Below are positions 8,746-17,549 of a DNA stretch of 64,000 nucleotides, piece by piece. The stretch covers positions 3,507,909-3,571,908 of the forward strand of contig ONZJ01000002.1 of assembly GCA_900313005.1 (NCBI GenBank), given 5' to 3'. A program made the translations under genes and the position numbers. The notes beneath the pieces are model-generated. The model saw only the letters and a program-made list of their open reading frames with translations, was not told the DNA's origin and did not search any database. Position 1 is the stretch's first letter. Each line of letters opens with the position of its first letter. Origin of the DNA: Rhodobacteraceae bacterium EL129 (GTDB taxonomy: Bacteria; Pseudomonadota; Alphaproteobacteria; Rhodobacterales; Rhodobacteraceae).

Positions 8746-10137
8746 CTAGCGCACGATCTCGGGACCCATCAGCATGTTGGGTAGATAGGTCGAAATCCAG
8801 GGAATATAGGTGACCATGATCAGGAAGATGAACAGCACGCCCAGGAACGGCAGAGCGGCGCGCACGACGCTCATCATCGGCATGCCGGCCACGCCGGACG
8901 TCACAAAGAGATTGAGGCCCACGGGTGGTGTGATCATCCCAATCTCCATGTTCACAACCATGATGATTCCCAAGTGAATGGGGTCGATGCCCAGTTCTAT
9001 CGCAATGGGAAACACCAGTGGCGCCACGATCACCAGAAGGCCCGAAGGTTCCATGAATTGCCCCCCAATCAGCAGGATCACATTGACCATGACTAGGAAC
9101 ATCACCGGGCCGAATCCTGCAGACAGCATCGCATTGGCCACGGCCTGTGGAATTTGCTCCTCGGTCAGGACGTGTTTCAGGATCAGCGCGTTGGCGATGA
9201 CAAACATCAGGGTTACCGTCAGCTTGCCCGCCTCAAACAGGGTCTTGCGCGTGTCGTGGTGGAAAAACGCTGTCACCAAGGCGATGGGTTTTTCCAGCAA
9301 GCTTTTGCGGTGCCCACCTTCTGGTGCCGCCAGTGGCCCCATGTCGCGGTAGATGAAACAGGCGACAAAGAAGGCATAGACCGAGGCCACGGCAGCCGCT
9401 TCGGTTGGGGTAAAGAACGCGCCTGTCACGCCGGGAATTCCGTAAATGCCCAGCATGATGATCACGATTAGCAACAGCCCCCAGGCCGCTTCACGGAATG
9501 AGGCAAATATCTCGGACCAGCCACGCCATTCTCCGGCGGGCATATTCTTGATCCGCGCCATGATGTAGATCGCGATCATCAGCATGATGCCGGCCATCAG
9601 GCCTGGAATCACGCCTGCCAGAAACATCCGACCCACCGAAACCTCGACGGCAGCGGCGTAGACGACCATCACGATGGAGGGCGGGATCAGAATACCGAGA
9701 GTGCCCGCGTTGCAGATCACGCCCGCGGCGAATTCCTTGGTGTATCCCGACTGTTTCATCGCAGCGATGACGATAGACCCGATGGCAACCACAGTGGCTG
9801 GCGACGATCCCGAAAGGGCGGCAAACATCATGCAGGCAAAGACACCGGCGATGGCCAACCCTCCTCGGAAATGCCCGACGCAGGCGATGGAAAACCGGAT
9901 GATCCGTTGCGCCACGCCACCCGTCGACATGAAGCTGGAGGCCAGAATGAAGAAAGGAATGGCGAGCAGGGTGTAGTGGCCTTCAAAGGCTTCGAACAAG
10001 GTCTGGGCGATCGAGGCCAATGATGTGTCTGAATACCAAAGCAGAAATAGCACCGATGACATTCCAAGGCTCACGGCAATCGGCACACCGATCAGCAGAA
10101 ACGCCACAACCATTGCAAAAAGAATAAGAACAGTCAT
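8746..10137 (-). CDS. dctM: TRAP transporter large permease, DctM
   Basis: This 463-residue membrane protein has about a dozen hydrophobic segments and forms the main channel of a tripartite ATP-independent importer. The TRAP large-subunit features are visible: LLAIPFFILASSFM, GSSPATVVAIGSI and the GILIPPSIVMVVYA segment. It starts inside the dctQ stop (ATGA overlap). Length and neighbours fit the C4-dicarboxylate DctPQM system of Rhodobacter; the exact substrate cannot be read from this subunit. Confidence 0.93.
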   Translation of the reverse strand: MTVLILFAMVVAFLLIGVPIAVSLGMSSVLFLLWYSDTSLASIAQTLFEAFEGHYTLLAIPFFILASSFMSTGGVAQRIIRFSIACVGHFRGGLAIAGVFACMMFAALSGSSPATVVAIGSIVIAAMKQSGYTKEFAAGVICNAGTLGILIPPSIVMVVYAAAVEVSVGRMFLAGVIPGLMAGIMLMIAIYIMARIKNMPAGEWRGWSEIFASFREAAWGLLLIVIIMLGIYGIPGVTGAFFTPTEAAAVASVYAFFVACFIYRDMGPLAAPEGGHRKSLLEKPIALVTAFFHHDTRKTLFEAGKLTVTLMFVIANALILKHVLTEEQIPQAVANAMLSAGFGPVMFLVMVNVILLIGGQFMEPSGLLVIVAPLVFPIAIELGIDPIHLGIIMVVNMEIGMITPPVGLNLFVTSGVAGMPMMSVVRAALPFLGVLFIFLIMVTYIPWISTYLPNMLMGPEIVR

Positions 10138-10808
10138 CCGTTCGCTCCTTCATGGCTGGCGCGAATATCGTCGAGTTCGTCCTCGACTTCGTGACTGGCA
10201 ACGATACGATCGGTTTTGCCCTGCCACACGGCGATGCCGGCCTGGATGAACCGATAGAGCAACAGGGCCGTGGAGAGCGGCAGAACCAGATAGGGTACGA
10301 CACGGGGCAGCTTGGAGTAGCTTTCCCCTTCATTGAACACATCCTCCATCCATTTCAGGAAGGCCGGGTGCGGGATATCATCTACCTCGTACCAGCCTTT
10401 GGCGAGGAACTTGTCCTCAAACCCAAGCGGGAACCAGCGGCCTTCGGTGGCGGGCAGGTTTGCAAAGTTCGCCCAGTAATCCCATGACCCTTTGAGCAAC
10501 AGAAACGAAAAGGCGATGCACACGGCGACCGAGATCAGTGCCAGAATGCGGCGCGTGGGAGCTGAGACCATGTTGATGATCGCATCCACCCCCAGATGCG
10601 CGCCCTTCTTGACGGCATAGGACGCGCCCAGCAGCACAAGCCAGCCGAACAAGAATACGGTCAGCTCTAACCCCCAGAGGATATTTGAATTGAACCCTTT
10701 GCGTGCAATGACATTGGCGAAGGTCAGCAATGTCATCACCCCAAGCAAGATCGCGATGAGGTTTTCCTCAATCCGGTCCACGAATGTCTCGCCTTGTCTG
10801 CTGTGCAT
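10134..10808 (-). CDS. dctQ: TRAP transporter small permease, DctQ
   Basis: This 224-residue membrane protein has four hydrophobic segments and a long polar loop between the third and fourth (from about GSWDYWANFANL to SYSKLPRV). That fits the larger DctQ of Rhodobacter C4-dicarboxylate transporters, where short TRAP small subunits are nearer 160-180. The start is ATG at 10808, with GGAGGG nine bases upstream; an earlier in-frame start at 10862 would run through this site. It is translationally coupled to dctM. Confidence 0.9.
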   Translation of the reverse strand: MHSRQGETFVDRIEENLIAILLGVMTLLTFANVIARKGFNSNILWGLELTVFLFGWLVLLGASYAVKKGAHLGVDAIINMVSAPTRRILALISVAVCIAFSFLLLKGSWDYWANFANLPATEGRWFPLGFEDKFLAKGWYEVDDIPHPAFLKWMEDVFNEGESYSKLPRVVPYLVLPLSTALLLYRFIQAGIAVWQGKTDRIVASHEVEDELDDIRASHEGANG

Positions 10809-10850
10809 CTGTTGTCCCTCCGCCTGGTTTTTGTGGCGTGTATTGGAAAA

Positions 10851-10876
10851 CAGGGCCGACATTTCTGCCGACCCTG
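10851..10876 (-). terminator. Hairpin between dctP and dctQ
   Basis: On the minus-strand RNA, CAGGGUCGGC pairs with GUCGGCCCUG around the loop AGAAAU to give a ten-base-pair stem with two G-U pairs. On the opposite strand those two positions would be A-C mismatches, so the structure favours the dctP transcript. It begins 12 bases after the dctP stop and has no U-tract. It probably protects the dctP message or attenuates dctQM. Confidence 0.6.
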
Positions 10877-10887
10877 CCTGATTGCAT

Positions 10888-11892
10888 TTACATGCTTTCG
10901 TTGATCGCCTGTGCGGCGTCGATGGTTTCTTGACCTACGTCCTCGGCGAATTGCTCCCAGACGGGTTTCATCACGTCGACCCAAGCCTGACGCTGTTCGG
11001 CTGTCAGCTCGCGTACAACGCCGCCCGCATCAATCACAGATTGGCGTGCTTCGGCGTTCACCTTGGTGCTTTCGCCATTCCGGGTTTCCGTCACCTCGGC
11101 CAGAATGGTCAGGAACTGGTCCCGTGTGTCTGGCTCAAGGCTGTCGAGCCATTCGACGGATGTGACCACCAGATAGTCGATAATGCCATGGTTGGTTTCC
11201 GTGATGCCATCCTGCACTTCAAAGAACTTCTTGCCGTAGATGTTCGACCAGGTGTTTTCCTGACCATCCACAACTTTTTGTTGCAGCGCGCCGTAGACCT
11301 CGGAAAAGGCCATTTTCTGAGGGCTGCCTCCAATGGCTTCCATTTGCGCGACCAGTACATCTGACGATTGTACGCGGAAACGCAGGCCGTTGGCATCCGA
11401 TGGCGCGATCAGCGGCACGTTTGCCGACATCTGCTTCATACCATTGTGCCAGAAGGCCAGACCCTGCAGGCCGCGGCGCTGCATGCTGTCTTTCAATGCC
11501 TGCCCGGCGTCAGAGGCTTGGAACGCATCCACAGCGTTGATGTCTTTGAACATGAATGGCAGATCAAATACGCGGTATTTCTTGGTGAAGGCTTCGAACT
11601 TGGACAGCGAAGGCGCGGCTAATTGAACGTCGCCTTGCAGCAGGGCCTCAAGTACTTTGTTGTCATCATAGAGCGTCGAGTTTGGGAAGACCTCCATGCA
11701 GGCTTTGCCGTTCATCTCGTCGTTGATACGCTGCTCAAGCAGCGAGGCGGCAATGCCTTTGGGGTGCTTGTCGGTGTTGGTCACGTGGCTGAATTTGATA
11801 ACCACCTCGCCGTCATCGCAGGCCGCGATTGCGGTGGTAGAGGTGACGCCTAGGGCCAGAGCGGCGGCGGCAACTGTGCTGAGAAACTTCAT
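10888..11892 (-). CDS. dctP: TRAP transporter substrate-binding protein, DctP
   Basis: This 334-residue periplasmic protein has a signal peptide MKFLSTVAAAALALGVTSTTAIA. Family features include IKFSHVTN near the mature start, FPNSTLYDD, FDLPFMF and the carboxylate-binding arginine in LRFRVQSS. The start is ATG at 11892 with GGGAGG seven bases upstream; the frame stays open further upstream but without a signal peptide. It closely resembles C4-dicarboxylate DctP proteins of Rhodobacter, so malate, succinate or fumarate are the likely ligands, though related acids are possible. Two dyads resembling DctD sites lie 190-245 bases upstream. Confidence 0.92.
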   Translation of the reverse strand: MKFLSTVAAAALALGVTSTTAIAACDDGEVVIKFSHVTNTDKHPKGIAASLLEQRINDEMNGKACMEVFPNSTLYDDNKVLEALLQGDVQLAAPSLSKFEAFTKKYRVFDLPFMFKDINAVDAFQASDAGQALKDSMQRRGLQGLAFWHNGMKQMSANVPLIAPSDANGLRFRVQSSDVLVAQMEAIGGSPQKMAFSEVYGALQQKVVDGQENTWSNIYGKKFFEVQDGITETNHGIIDYLVVTSVEWLDSLEPDTRDQFLTILAEVTETRNGESTKVNAEARQSVIDAGGVVRELTAEQRQAWVDVMKPVWEQFAEDVGQETIDAAQAINESM

Positions 11893-12084
11893 GGTATCCT
11901 CCCGAATGATTGTTTCTGATTGGTATTTCGAGCGCCACGACGGGCGCATGCTGCAACAGAAGACAACATTGATCACGGTTTCGTAAGGGGAAGGTCTAAA
12001 CAAAGGGGGCTAGGTGATTTCGTAAGATTATTCAGAGCGTTATTCACGCTGTACAAACGGCACCTCGGATTGAATTGGCATATG

Positions 12085-12135
12085 TGTGCGGATTTCCACA
12101 CAGCGATTGCCCGAGTGTGTGCGTGTTTCTGCACA
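12085..12135 (-). promoter_or_regulatory. Two tandem 18-bp dyads upstream of dctP, candidate DctD sites
   Basis: TGTGCGGATTTCCACACA (12085-12102) and TGTGCGTGTTTCTGCACA (12118-12135) share the layout TGTGCG-N2-TTTC-N2-CACA. Their centres are 33 bases apart, about three helical turns. They precede dctP, which starts at 11892. Rhizobial DctD binds tandem dyads upstream of dctA; the resemblance is from memory, not a database match. No convincing sigma54 -24/-12 element was found on the minus strand between them and dctP. Confidence 0.5.
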
Positions 12136-12152
12136 TCTCATGAAGGATGTGC

Positions 12153-13475
12153 CTACACCACGCGGCGCGTTGCCAGAAACACGCCACCCAACACCAGGGC
12201 CACCGCCATCCAATTCACACCCAGAGCCGTGTCAGCGCCCACGCCGGTCAGGGCCATCATCACCAACCCGCCGCAGCTGACGAAGGCACCTGGCACGGCT
12301 TGCCATGGACCCGGTGTTTTGTCGGGCCCACCCTTGGTGCCAGATTCAAATTGCACGAATATCAAAACCAGCGGAACGAGAGCTGCAAAATAGAAGACCA
12401 GCCAGACGGGGCGCAGGCTCCACCATGGGCCGGTGCTGGGTTCAACTTCCAAACCTACGCCGCCCAGTGCCATGGCCAATCCGACGATCAGAATCATCGC
12501 TGTCATGTGCCACAGGTAGATCGTCATAATCATCTGGTTCATCAGAATGACAATGGCCCAGGGGCGCTTGTTCTGCAGCCACTTTGAGATGGGCCCGGTC
12601 ATCAGCAGGATCACCCCGATCTGCACCGCCCCTACAGCCAGCATGGCGGTGGTCGGGGGCCTTGTATTTGAAAACGCTTCGCCGGGGACACTGACCATGG
12701 CAACGGGATAGTCGAAGTGGCCGATCAGGACATACAGCCACGTCACGCCAAGCGCGATGAGGCCCAAGGCCGTGCGCCCTGAGCGTTCAGATCCCTGCCA
12801 CCAGTACCCAAGCTGGTGCACGGCCAGCCAAACAAACGCGTAGTTTGACCAGCGCAGCCATCCTTGGTCGAGCCCGAGCCCGATTGCATCCACAGCGATC
12901 GCGCCAAGGGCCAGCAGGACGACAGACCATACGCCCAAGTGTTCCCATGCAGCATAGGACAGGGGCACGGCCATGGTGATCACAATGTAGACCGCCAGGA
13001 ACCAGATGGGCACAAGCGCAGCCTGAGAAGTGGCGATGATCAGATCCGTGGCCACACCCAAACGTGCGGCAATAAAGGCGGCGATGGCCCAAATAATCAC
13101 AACCGGCACTGTGGGTTTGAGCAGCCGCGCCAGTCGGCCCGAGGCCCAGGTTCGGCGTTTTTCGGCATCCTTGCGGGCAGAGTTCCACGACAATGCGTTA
13201 GAGAACCCACCGACAAAGAAGAACACCGGCATAACCTGGAAAAGCCAGGTCAGATATTGGGTCCAGGGTTGTTCGGCCAGGATGATGGTCAGTGTGATCT
13301 CACCCGAGCGCAGGACCGGAGCCACCAGAAACCAATGGCCCAGAATGACAAAGGAAATCGCCAGAGCGCGGTAGAAATCAACCGCCCTATTGCGTTTCGC
13401 AGGTGTGTTGTCCGCCGCCCAGAGCGCGCGGGCCATCATGCCCTTTGGCGTATCCTGAGGGATGGGGGCTGTCAT
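12153..13475 (-). CDS. Acyltransferase-3 family membrane protein
   Basis: This 440-residue integral membrane protein has about ten hydrophobic segments. Its N-terminus, AVDFYRALAISFVILGHWF, carries the conserved His of the acyltransferase-3 (OafA/OpgC-like) family, and KPTVPVV and FFFVGGFSNAL segments follow. Such proteins move acyl groups onto sugars, glycans or lipids across the membrane. The start is ATG at 13475, with AAGGAG upstream. It lies 90 bases after dctD and 260 before dctP on the same strand. Its acceptor and its link to dicarboxylate transport are unknown. Confidence 0.85.
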   Translation of the reverse strand: MTAPIPQDTPKGMMARALWAADNTPAKRNRAVDFYRALAISFVILGHWFLVAPVLRSGEITLTIILAEQPWTQYLTWLFQVMPVFFFVGGFSNALSWNSARKDAEKRRTWASGRLARLLKPTVPVVIIWAIAAFIAARLGVATDLIIATSQAALVPIWFLAVYIVITMAVPLSYAAWEHLGVWSVVLLALGAIAVDAIGLGLDQGWLRWSNYAFVWLAVHQLGYWWQGSERSGRTALGLIALGVTWLYVLIGHFDYPVAMVSVPGEAFSNTRPPTTAMLAVGAVQIGVILLMTGPISKWLQNKRPWAIVILMNQMIMTIYLWHMTAMILIVGLAMALGGVGLEVEPSTGPWWSLRPVWLVFYFAALVPLVLIFVQFESGTKGGPDKTPGPWQAVPGAFVSCGGLVMMALTGVGADTALGVNWMAVALVLGGVFLATRRVV

Positions 13476-13565
13476 CTGCGTCTGCTCCTTCTGCGTCACC
13501 CTTGGGGGCGATCTTGATTAGGTTGGCATCAGCCTAGCATCCGGTTTCCAACCCGTCGAGATGGA

Positions 13566-14789
13566 TCAGCTGCGATACTGATCCGCGCGGATATCATGGC
13601 GGGCCAACTTGTCGTAGAAGGTCTTGCGTGGAATTTTCAGCGCACGGGCGGCCTCGGTTGCGTTGCCACCGCATTGGCGCAATGCCTGCACCAGAAGCGC
13701 CGCTTCGACGCGCGCCATTTGTTGGGCAAGGCCGGGCGTCTCGATGGCGTCGAAATCGCCAAGGCCCAGCACGAACCGGGTGGCTGCATTCATCAGATCG
13801 CGGCTGTTGCCCGGCCAGTCGCGGGTCATCAGGCGGCTGATGACATCCGAGGGGATATCAGGGTTGGGCAATTGGGCTTGCTCGGCCGCGGATTGCACGT
13901 AATGCCGAAACAGGACCGGGATGTCTTCGGGCCGGTCTTTGAGTGCCGGGATATGCACGTTGATCACATTGAGGCGGTAGAACAGGTCAGGATTGAATTT
14001 ACCTGCTTGAGCCTCGGCTCCCAGATCACGGTAGCTGCCTGCCACAATGCGTGGTCCTGTGGTGTGGTCCAACGCTTCGAGGATCGCCAGTTGCGTGTCG
14101 GGCGGCAGGGCTGCGACCTCATCAATAAAAAGCGTGCCCGAGCCAGCCAATTGCCAGGCCTCTTCGACACCCTTGAGGGTCAGTGCGGCAGATGCGCGTT
14201 TTTCAAAGGGATGTTCGGGACGCGACATCAGATGGATCACATGTGCGACCTTGGCCACACCTGTCCCGGGGGCACCTGTGATCAGCACCTCGGTGTTTGT
14301 ACGCGCTGCCACGCGCACGGCCTCTCGCAGATCATGGGCGTGCGAAGAGGTGCCAAAGAGTAACCGCGCGGCAGCGTCCCCCTTTTCAAGCTGTCGTTTG
14401 AGAGCCCTGTTTTCCAAAACCAACGCACGCGTGCGCATGGCTTGTTCGATGACGGTCAGCAGCTCTTTCGGGGGGCAGGGTTTCTCCAAAAACCCAAAGG
14501 CACCAGCCGACATGCCTTTTACGGCCATGGGAATATCCCCTTCGCCCGTCAGCAGGACCACGGGTACATCAGGGTCAATGCTGAGGGTATGTGCCAACAG
14601 ATCAAACCCATCTTTCCCGGGCATCCGAATGTCCGAAAGGATCACGCCTTCAAATTCAGGCGTTATAAATGTCTGCGCCTCATCCAGGCTCGCGGCGGCG
14701 GTCACCTCATACTCAGCCAGAGTCAATGTCTGGCTCAGCGCTTCACGAACCGAAGCATCATCATCCACCACCAGCACGCACGCCGTCAT
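13566..14789 (-). CDS. dctD: DctD-like response regulator with degenerate sigma54-type AAA+ domain
   Basis: 407 residues. The receiver domain (1-120) has the acidic pocket D9-D11, phosphoacceptor D53 in LSDIRMPG, T81 and K103. The AAA+ domain (about 145-340) has lost key parts: the Walker A reads GAPGTGVA at 172-179 with Val178 where Lys is expected, and the segment to Walker B (TLFIDE, 219-224) is about 25-30 residues short, so the GAFTGA loop is missing. The Fis-type helix-turn-helix is intact near the C-terminus (GGNATEAARALKIPRKTFYDKL). It overlaps dctB by ATGA. It probably binds DNA under DctB control without conventional sigma54 activation. Confidence 0.88.
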   Translation of the reverse strand: MTACVLVVDDDASVREALSQTLTLAEYEVTAAASLDEAQTFITPEFEGVILSDIRMPGKDGFDLLAHTLSIDPDVPVVLLTGEGDIPMAVKGMSAGAFGFLEKPCPPKELLTVIEQAMRTRALVLENRALKRQLEKGDAAARLLFGTSSHAHDLREAVRVAARTNTEVLITGAPGTGVAKVAHVIHLMSRPEHPFEKRASAALTLKGVEEAWQLAGSGTLFIDEVAALPPDTQLAILEALDHTTGPRIVAGSYRDLGAEAQAGKFNPDLFYRLNVINVHIPALKDRPEDIPVLFRHYVQSAAEQAQLPNPDIPSDVISRLMTRDWPGNSRDLMNAATRFVLGLGDFDAIETPGLAQQMARVEAALLVQALRQCGGNATEAARALKIPRKTFYDKLARHDIRADQYRS

Positions 14790-16519
14790 GCTGCGACCTC
14801 CTGCGGCCTGGCATTCGACAAACGGACCTGAAAGACCGCACCGCCTTCGGGGTGGTTATGTCCAGTGATATCGCCACCGAAACTTTGCACCAGACCATAA
14901 GAAATCGACAGGCCCAGCCCCATGCCCTCGGACTGGCCCACTTCCTTTGTTGTGTAGAAAGGGTCAAAAATCTTTTCGGGATCATCCAGCCCGGGGCCTG
15001 TGTCGCGAATGCCGACCAGAGTGGCCTCCCCGGAGGGCTTCAGAATGATTTCGATCCGTTTCTCTGCTTGTCCGGTCATGGCATCCACAGCGTTGGTGAT
15101 CAGGTTCATGATCACTTGCTGCAACCGAACTTCGCCGCCCTGCACCCAGACCGGTTGGCCTGGCGGCGTATAGGCCAGCGTGACGCCTTCGTGTTTCATG
15201 CGGGGATCGGACAGTTCCAAAACAGCACCGATCACCGCTCCTATGTCGACCGAGGTCATGGGTTCATTCTCTTGCCGGGCAAAAGCACGCAGGTTTTTGA
15301 TGATACGGCCCATACGGCGCGACAATTCCGCGATTCGGCCCAGATTGGCGTTGGCCTGTTCTGGCTGATCCTTGTCCATAAAGAGTTGCGCATTTTCAGA
15401 GAACGACTGAATTGCCATCAAAGGCTGGTTCAATTCGTGACTGATGCCTGCAGACATTTGCCCCAAAGCCGACAGCTTGCCTGCCTGCACCAGATCCGCC
15501 TGCGCACGGCGCAGAGCCTCTTCGGCCTCATGGCGTTCCGAGATTTCCTGACGCAGGTGAATGTTGGTTTCGGTCAGCTCTTCGGTGCGTTTGGCAACGC
15601 GTTGTTCCAGTCGCGCATTCACTTCGGCCAAGGTGCGGCGACGCTCAATCACCCAGAACAGGATGGCACCAAAGGCCAGGCAAAGGGCTGCGGTCACCGC
15701 CGCTTGCAACAACGCAATCTGTTCTGCTGCACGGGTTGAGATCAGCGAATGACCGGTCATGCCGATTACCGGCAAAGGCAGCGTGCCATAAACCGCGCGG
15801 TCGGGGATGTAGCGGCTTTCGGATGTGGACCAAAGCGTGTGGCCCTGCACCGTCCAGACGGTGTCCGGCCCAAATCCCGCCTGCGCACCATCCGGGTCAT
15901 ATTCTCGGAACAGGAGTTCCGAGCGGTTTGAGATGAATATCTGATCCCGCGCATCGGTGAACAGCACCACTTGCGGTGCGCCACGCCAGTCGCTTTCCTC
16001 AACCGTTTCCATATCCACCCGAACCGCCAGTGATCCCGCAATGCCATTGGCCGTATGCACCGGTGCCAGGAATGCAAAGTCGCGCTGCATCCCGTCCGGC
16101 GAATGCCCATGGCTGAAGCCCAGCGCACCCGTCATGGGCCGTTGCAGATTGAGTTGATCAACAAGTGTTGGCGCGGATGTTTGTGGCGCGGAGCTGGCGA
16201 TGCGATCTCCGTTCGGGGCCAAAAACGAAATCTCAAGCGCACCACTGAAGTCAGCGGTCCTGAGCAACAGCGGCTCGATCTTGGCGACCTCGCCTTCACC
16301 AGACGCCAGAGCCACGATGTCGGGATGATCCGCCAATGTGACGGCCAAAAGACGATACCGGCTGAGTTGCCCAACCAATCGATCAGAGGCCGAACGCAAG
16401 ACCGCCGCCCCTTCGTTTGCCACCTGGCCGATGGCCGAGCGATACCCAAGCCACCAGACTCCGGCGGACATGATCGCAACCACTGTCAAAAATGCCAAGA
16501 TGATATGTGCGCGGTGCAT
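14786..16519 (-). CDS. dctB: DctB-type sensor histidine kinase
   Basis: 577 residues from the ATG at 16519, which has CCGGAGAACAG before it. It has a membrane helix near the N-terminus, a large periplasmic PAS-like (PDC) sensor domain to about residue 265, and a second membrane helix (IALLQAAVTAALCLAFGAIL). A cytoplasmic coiled coil follows, then the HisKA domain with the phosphorylated His near 361 in SAGISHELNQPL, and an ATPase domain with NLITNAVDAM, DTGPGL and GMGLGLSISYG. All kinase motifs are intact. With dctD it forms a two-component system for dicarboxylate sensing. It starts 58 bases after the dehydrogenase gene upstream, so it may be co-transcribed with that operon. Confidence 0.92.
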   Translation of the reverse strand: MHRAHIILAFLTVVAIMSAGVWWLGYRSAIGQVANEGAAVLRSASDRLVGQLSRYRLLAVTLADHPDIVALASGEGEVAKIEPLLLRTADFSGALEISFLAPNGDRIASSAPQTSAPTLVDQLNLQRPMTGALGFSHGHSPDGMQRDFAFLAPVHTANGIAGSLAVRVDMETVEESDWRGAPQVVLFTDARDQIFISNRSELLFREYDPDGAQAGFGPDTVWTVQGHTLWSTSESRYIPDRAVYGTLPLPVIGMTGHSLISTRAAEQIALLQAAVTAALCLAFGAILFWVIERRRTLAEVNARLEQRVAKRTEELTETNIHLRQEISERHEAEEALRRAQADLVQAGKLSALGQMSAGISHELNQPLMAIQSFSENAQLFMDKDQPEQANANLGRIAELSRRMGRIIKNLRAFARQENEPMTSVDIGAVIGAVLELSDPRMKHEGVTLAYTPPGQPVWVQGGEVRLQQVIMNLITNAVDAMTGQAEKRIEIILKPSGEATLVGIRDTGPGLDDPEKIFDPFYTTKEVGQSEGMGLGLSISYGLVQSFGGDITGHNHPEGGAVFQVRLSNARPQEVAA

Positions 16520-16577
16520 CTGTTCTCCGGTTTGAGCCCGCAGAATAGAAAAGCCCATCCCGGTTTACAATTCGCCA

Positions 16578-17549
16578 TCAGTACCCGCGTTTGGGATCGA
16601 CGATGTTTTGTAAGGGGTCACCCTCTCGCCAGCTGCGCAGATTGGTTAGAAACATTTCGAACGACCGCATCGCCCAGCCATCAAACACAGCCGAGCAATG
16701 CGGCGAGATGATTGCATTGTCGAGCGGCCAAACGGGGCTGTCGTCGGGCAGAGGTTCTGTTGGGAAAACATCCAGTGCCGCATGAGCAAGCGCCCCCCCG
16801 CGCAATGCGTTGACCAGCGCATCATGATCGACCACCCCACCGCGCGACACATCCACAAGAATGGCCCCTGGTTTCATCGCCGCGAATGCGCGTGCATCCA
16901 CAAGGCCTGCGGTCGAAGGCAAAAGGGGGACACAAACCACGACAACATCCGCACGTTCATAAAGGTGCGGCAGATCATTTGAGGCATGCACCTCGTCGAC
17001 ATTCGCCATGGGTTCCGGTCGTGCCCGCGTGCCAATCACCCGCATCTCAAACGCTTTGGCCCGCTGGGCCACCGCCTGCCCTGTATGACCCAGGCCCACA
17101 ATAAGCATCGTTTTGCCGTATAAAGGTGCGACCTGTCGTAGGGGGTTCCAATGGTGTGCCGCCTTATCCCGAGCCAGACCGTCAATGTCCAACGTGTGGT
17201 GCAGCACGGTGCCAAACACGTATTCCGCCATCATGGCCGAGGTCGCCCCTGCCGCGTTGGTCACGATCACCTGTGCTGGGTCCCATTGACCCAGATGATC
17301 GCAGCCGGATCCGCCAACGGAAATCCATCGCGGCCCATCCGGACCATAAAGCGCATCCGTGGGATATCCCGCGCGGCCCGCAAAAGTCACCGAGTAGACC
17401 ACGTCGGGTTTGAATTCAGCTACCAAATCCACCATGCCCGCGTAGCTGTCGCAGGGGGTCGCCGTGACATCCGGAAACTCTTGGGCAAGGCGCTCAATCA
17501 TCGGAGCAGGATCGGAATCAAGGACGATCACACGGGGGGCATCAGTCAT
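16578..17549 (-). CDS. D-isomer specific 2-hydroxyacid dehydrogenase
   Basis: This 323-residue NAD(P)-dependent enzyme interconverts a 2-oxoacid and a D-2-hydroxyacid. The nucleotide-binding GLGHTG lies near residue 140, and the catalytic Arg (VDVSRGGVVD), Glu (ALDVFPTEPLP) and His (ISPHCSAVFDG) are all present. It is the last of six coupled genes and overlaps the MmgE/PrpD gene by ATGA. Its physiological substrate is unknown; context suggests an oxoacid produced by the aminotransferase of the same operon. Confidence 0.88.
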   Translation of the reverse strand: MTDAPRVIVLDSDPAPMIERLAQEFPDVTATPCDSYAGMVDLVAEFKPDVVYSVTFAGRAGYPTDALYGPDGPRWISVGGSGCDHLGQWDPAQVIVTNAAGATSAMMAEYVFGTVLHHTLDIDGLARDKAAHHWNPLRQVAPLYGKTMLIVGLGHTGQAVAQRAKAFEMRVIGTRARPEPMANVDEVHASNDLPHLYERADVVVVCVPLLPSTAGLVDARAFAAMKPGAILVDVSRGGVVDHDALVNALRGGALAHAALDVFPTEPLPDDSPVWPLDNAIISPHCSAVFDGWAMRSFEMFLTNLRSWREGDPLQNIVDPKRGY

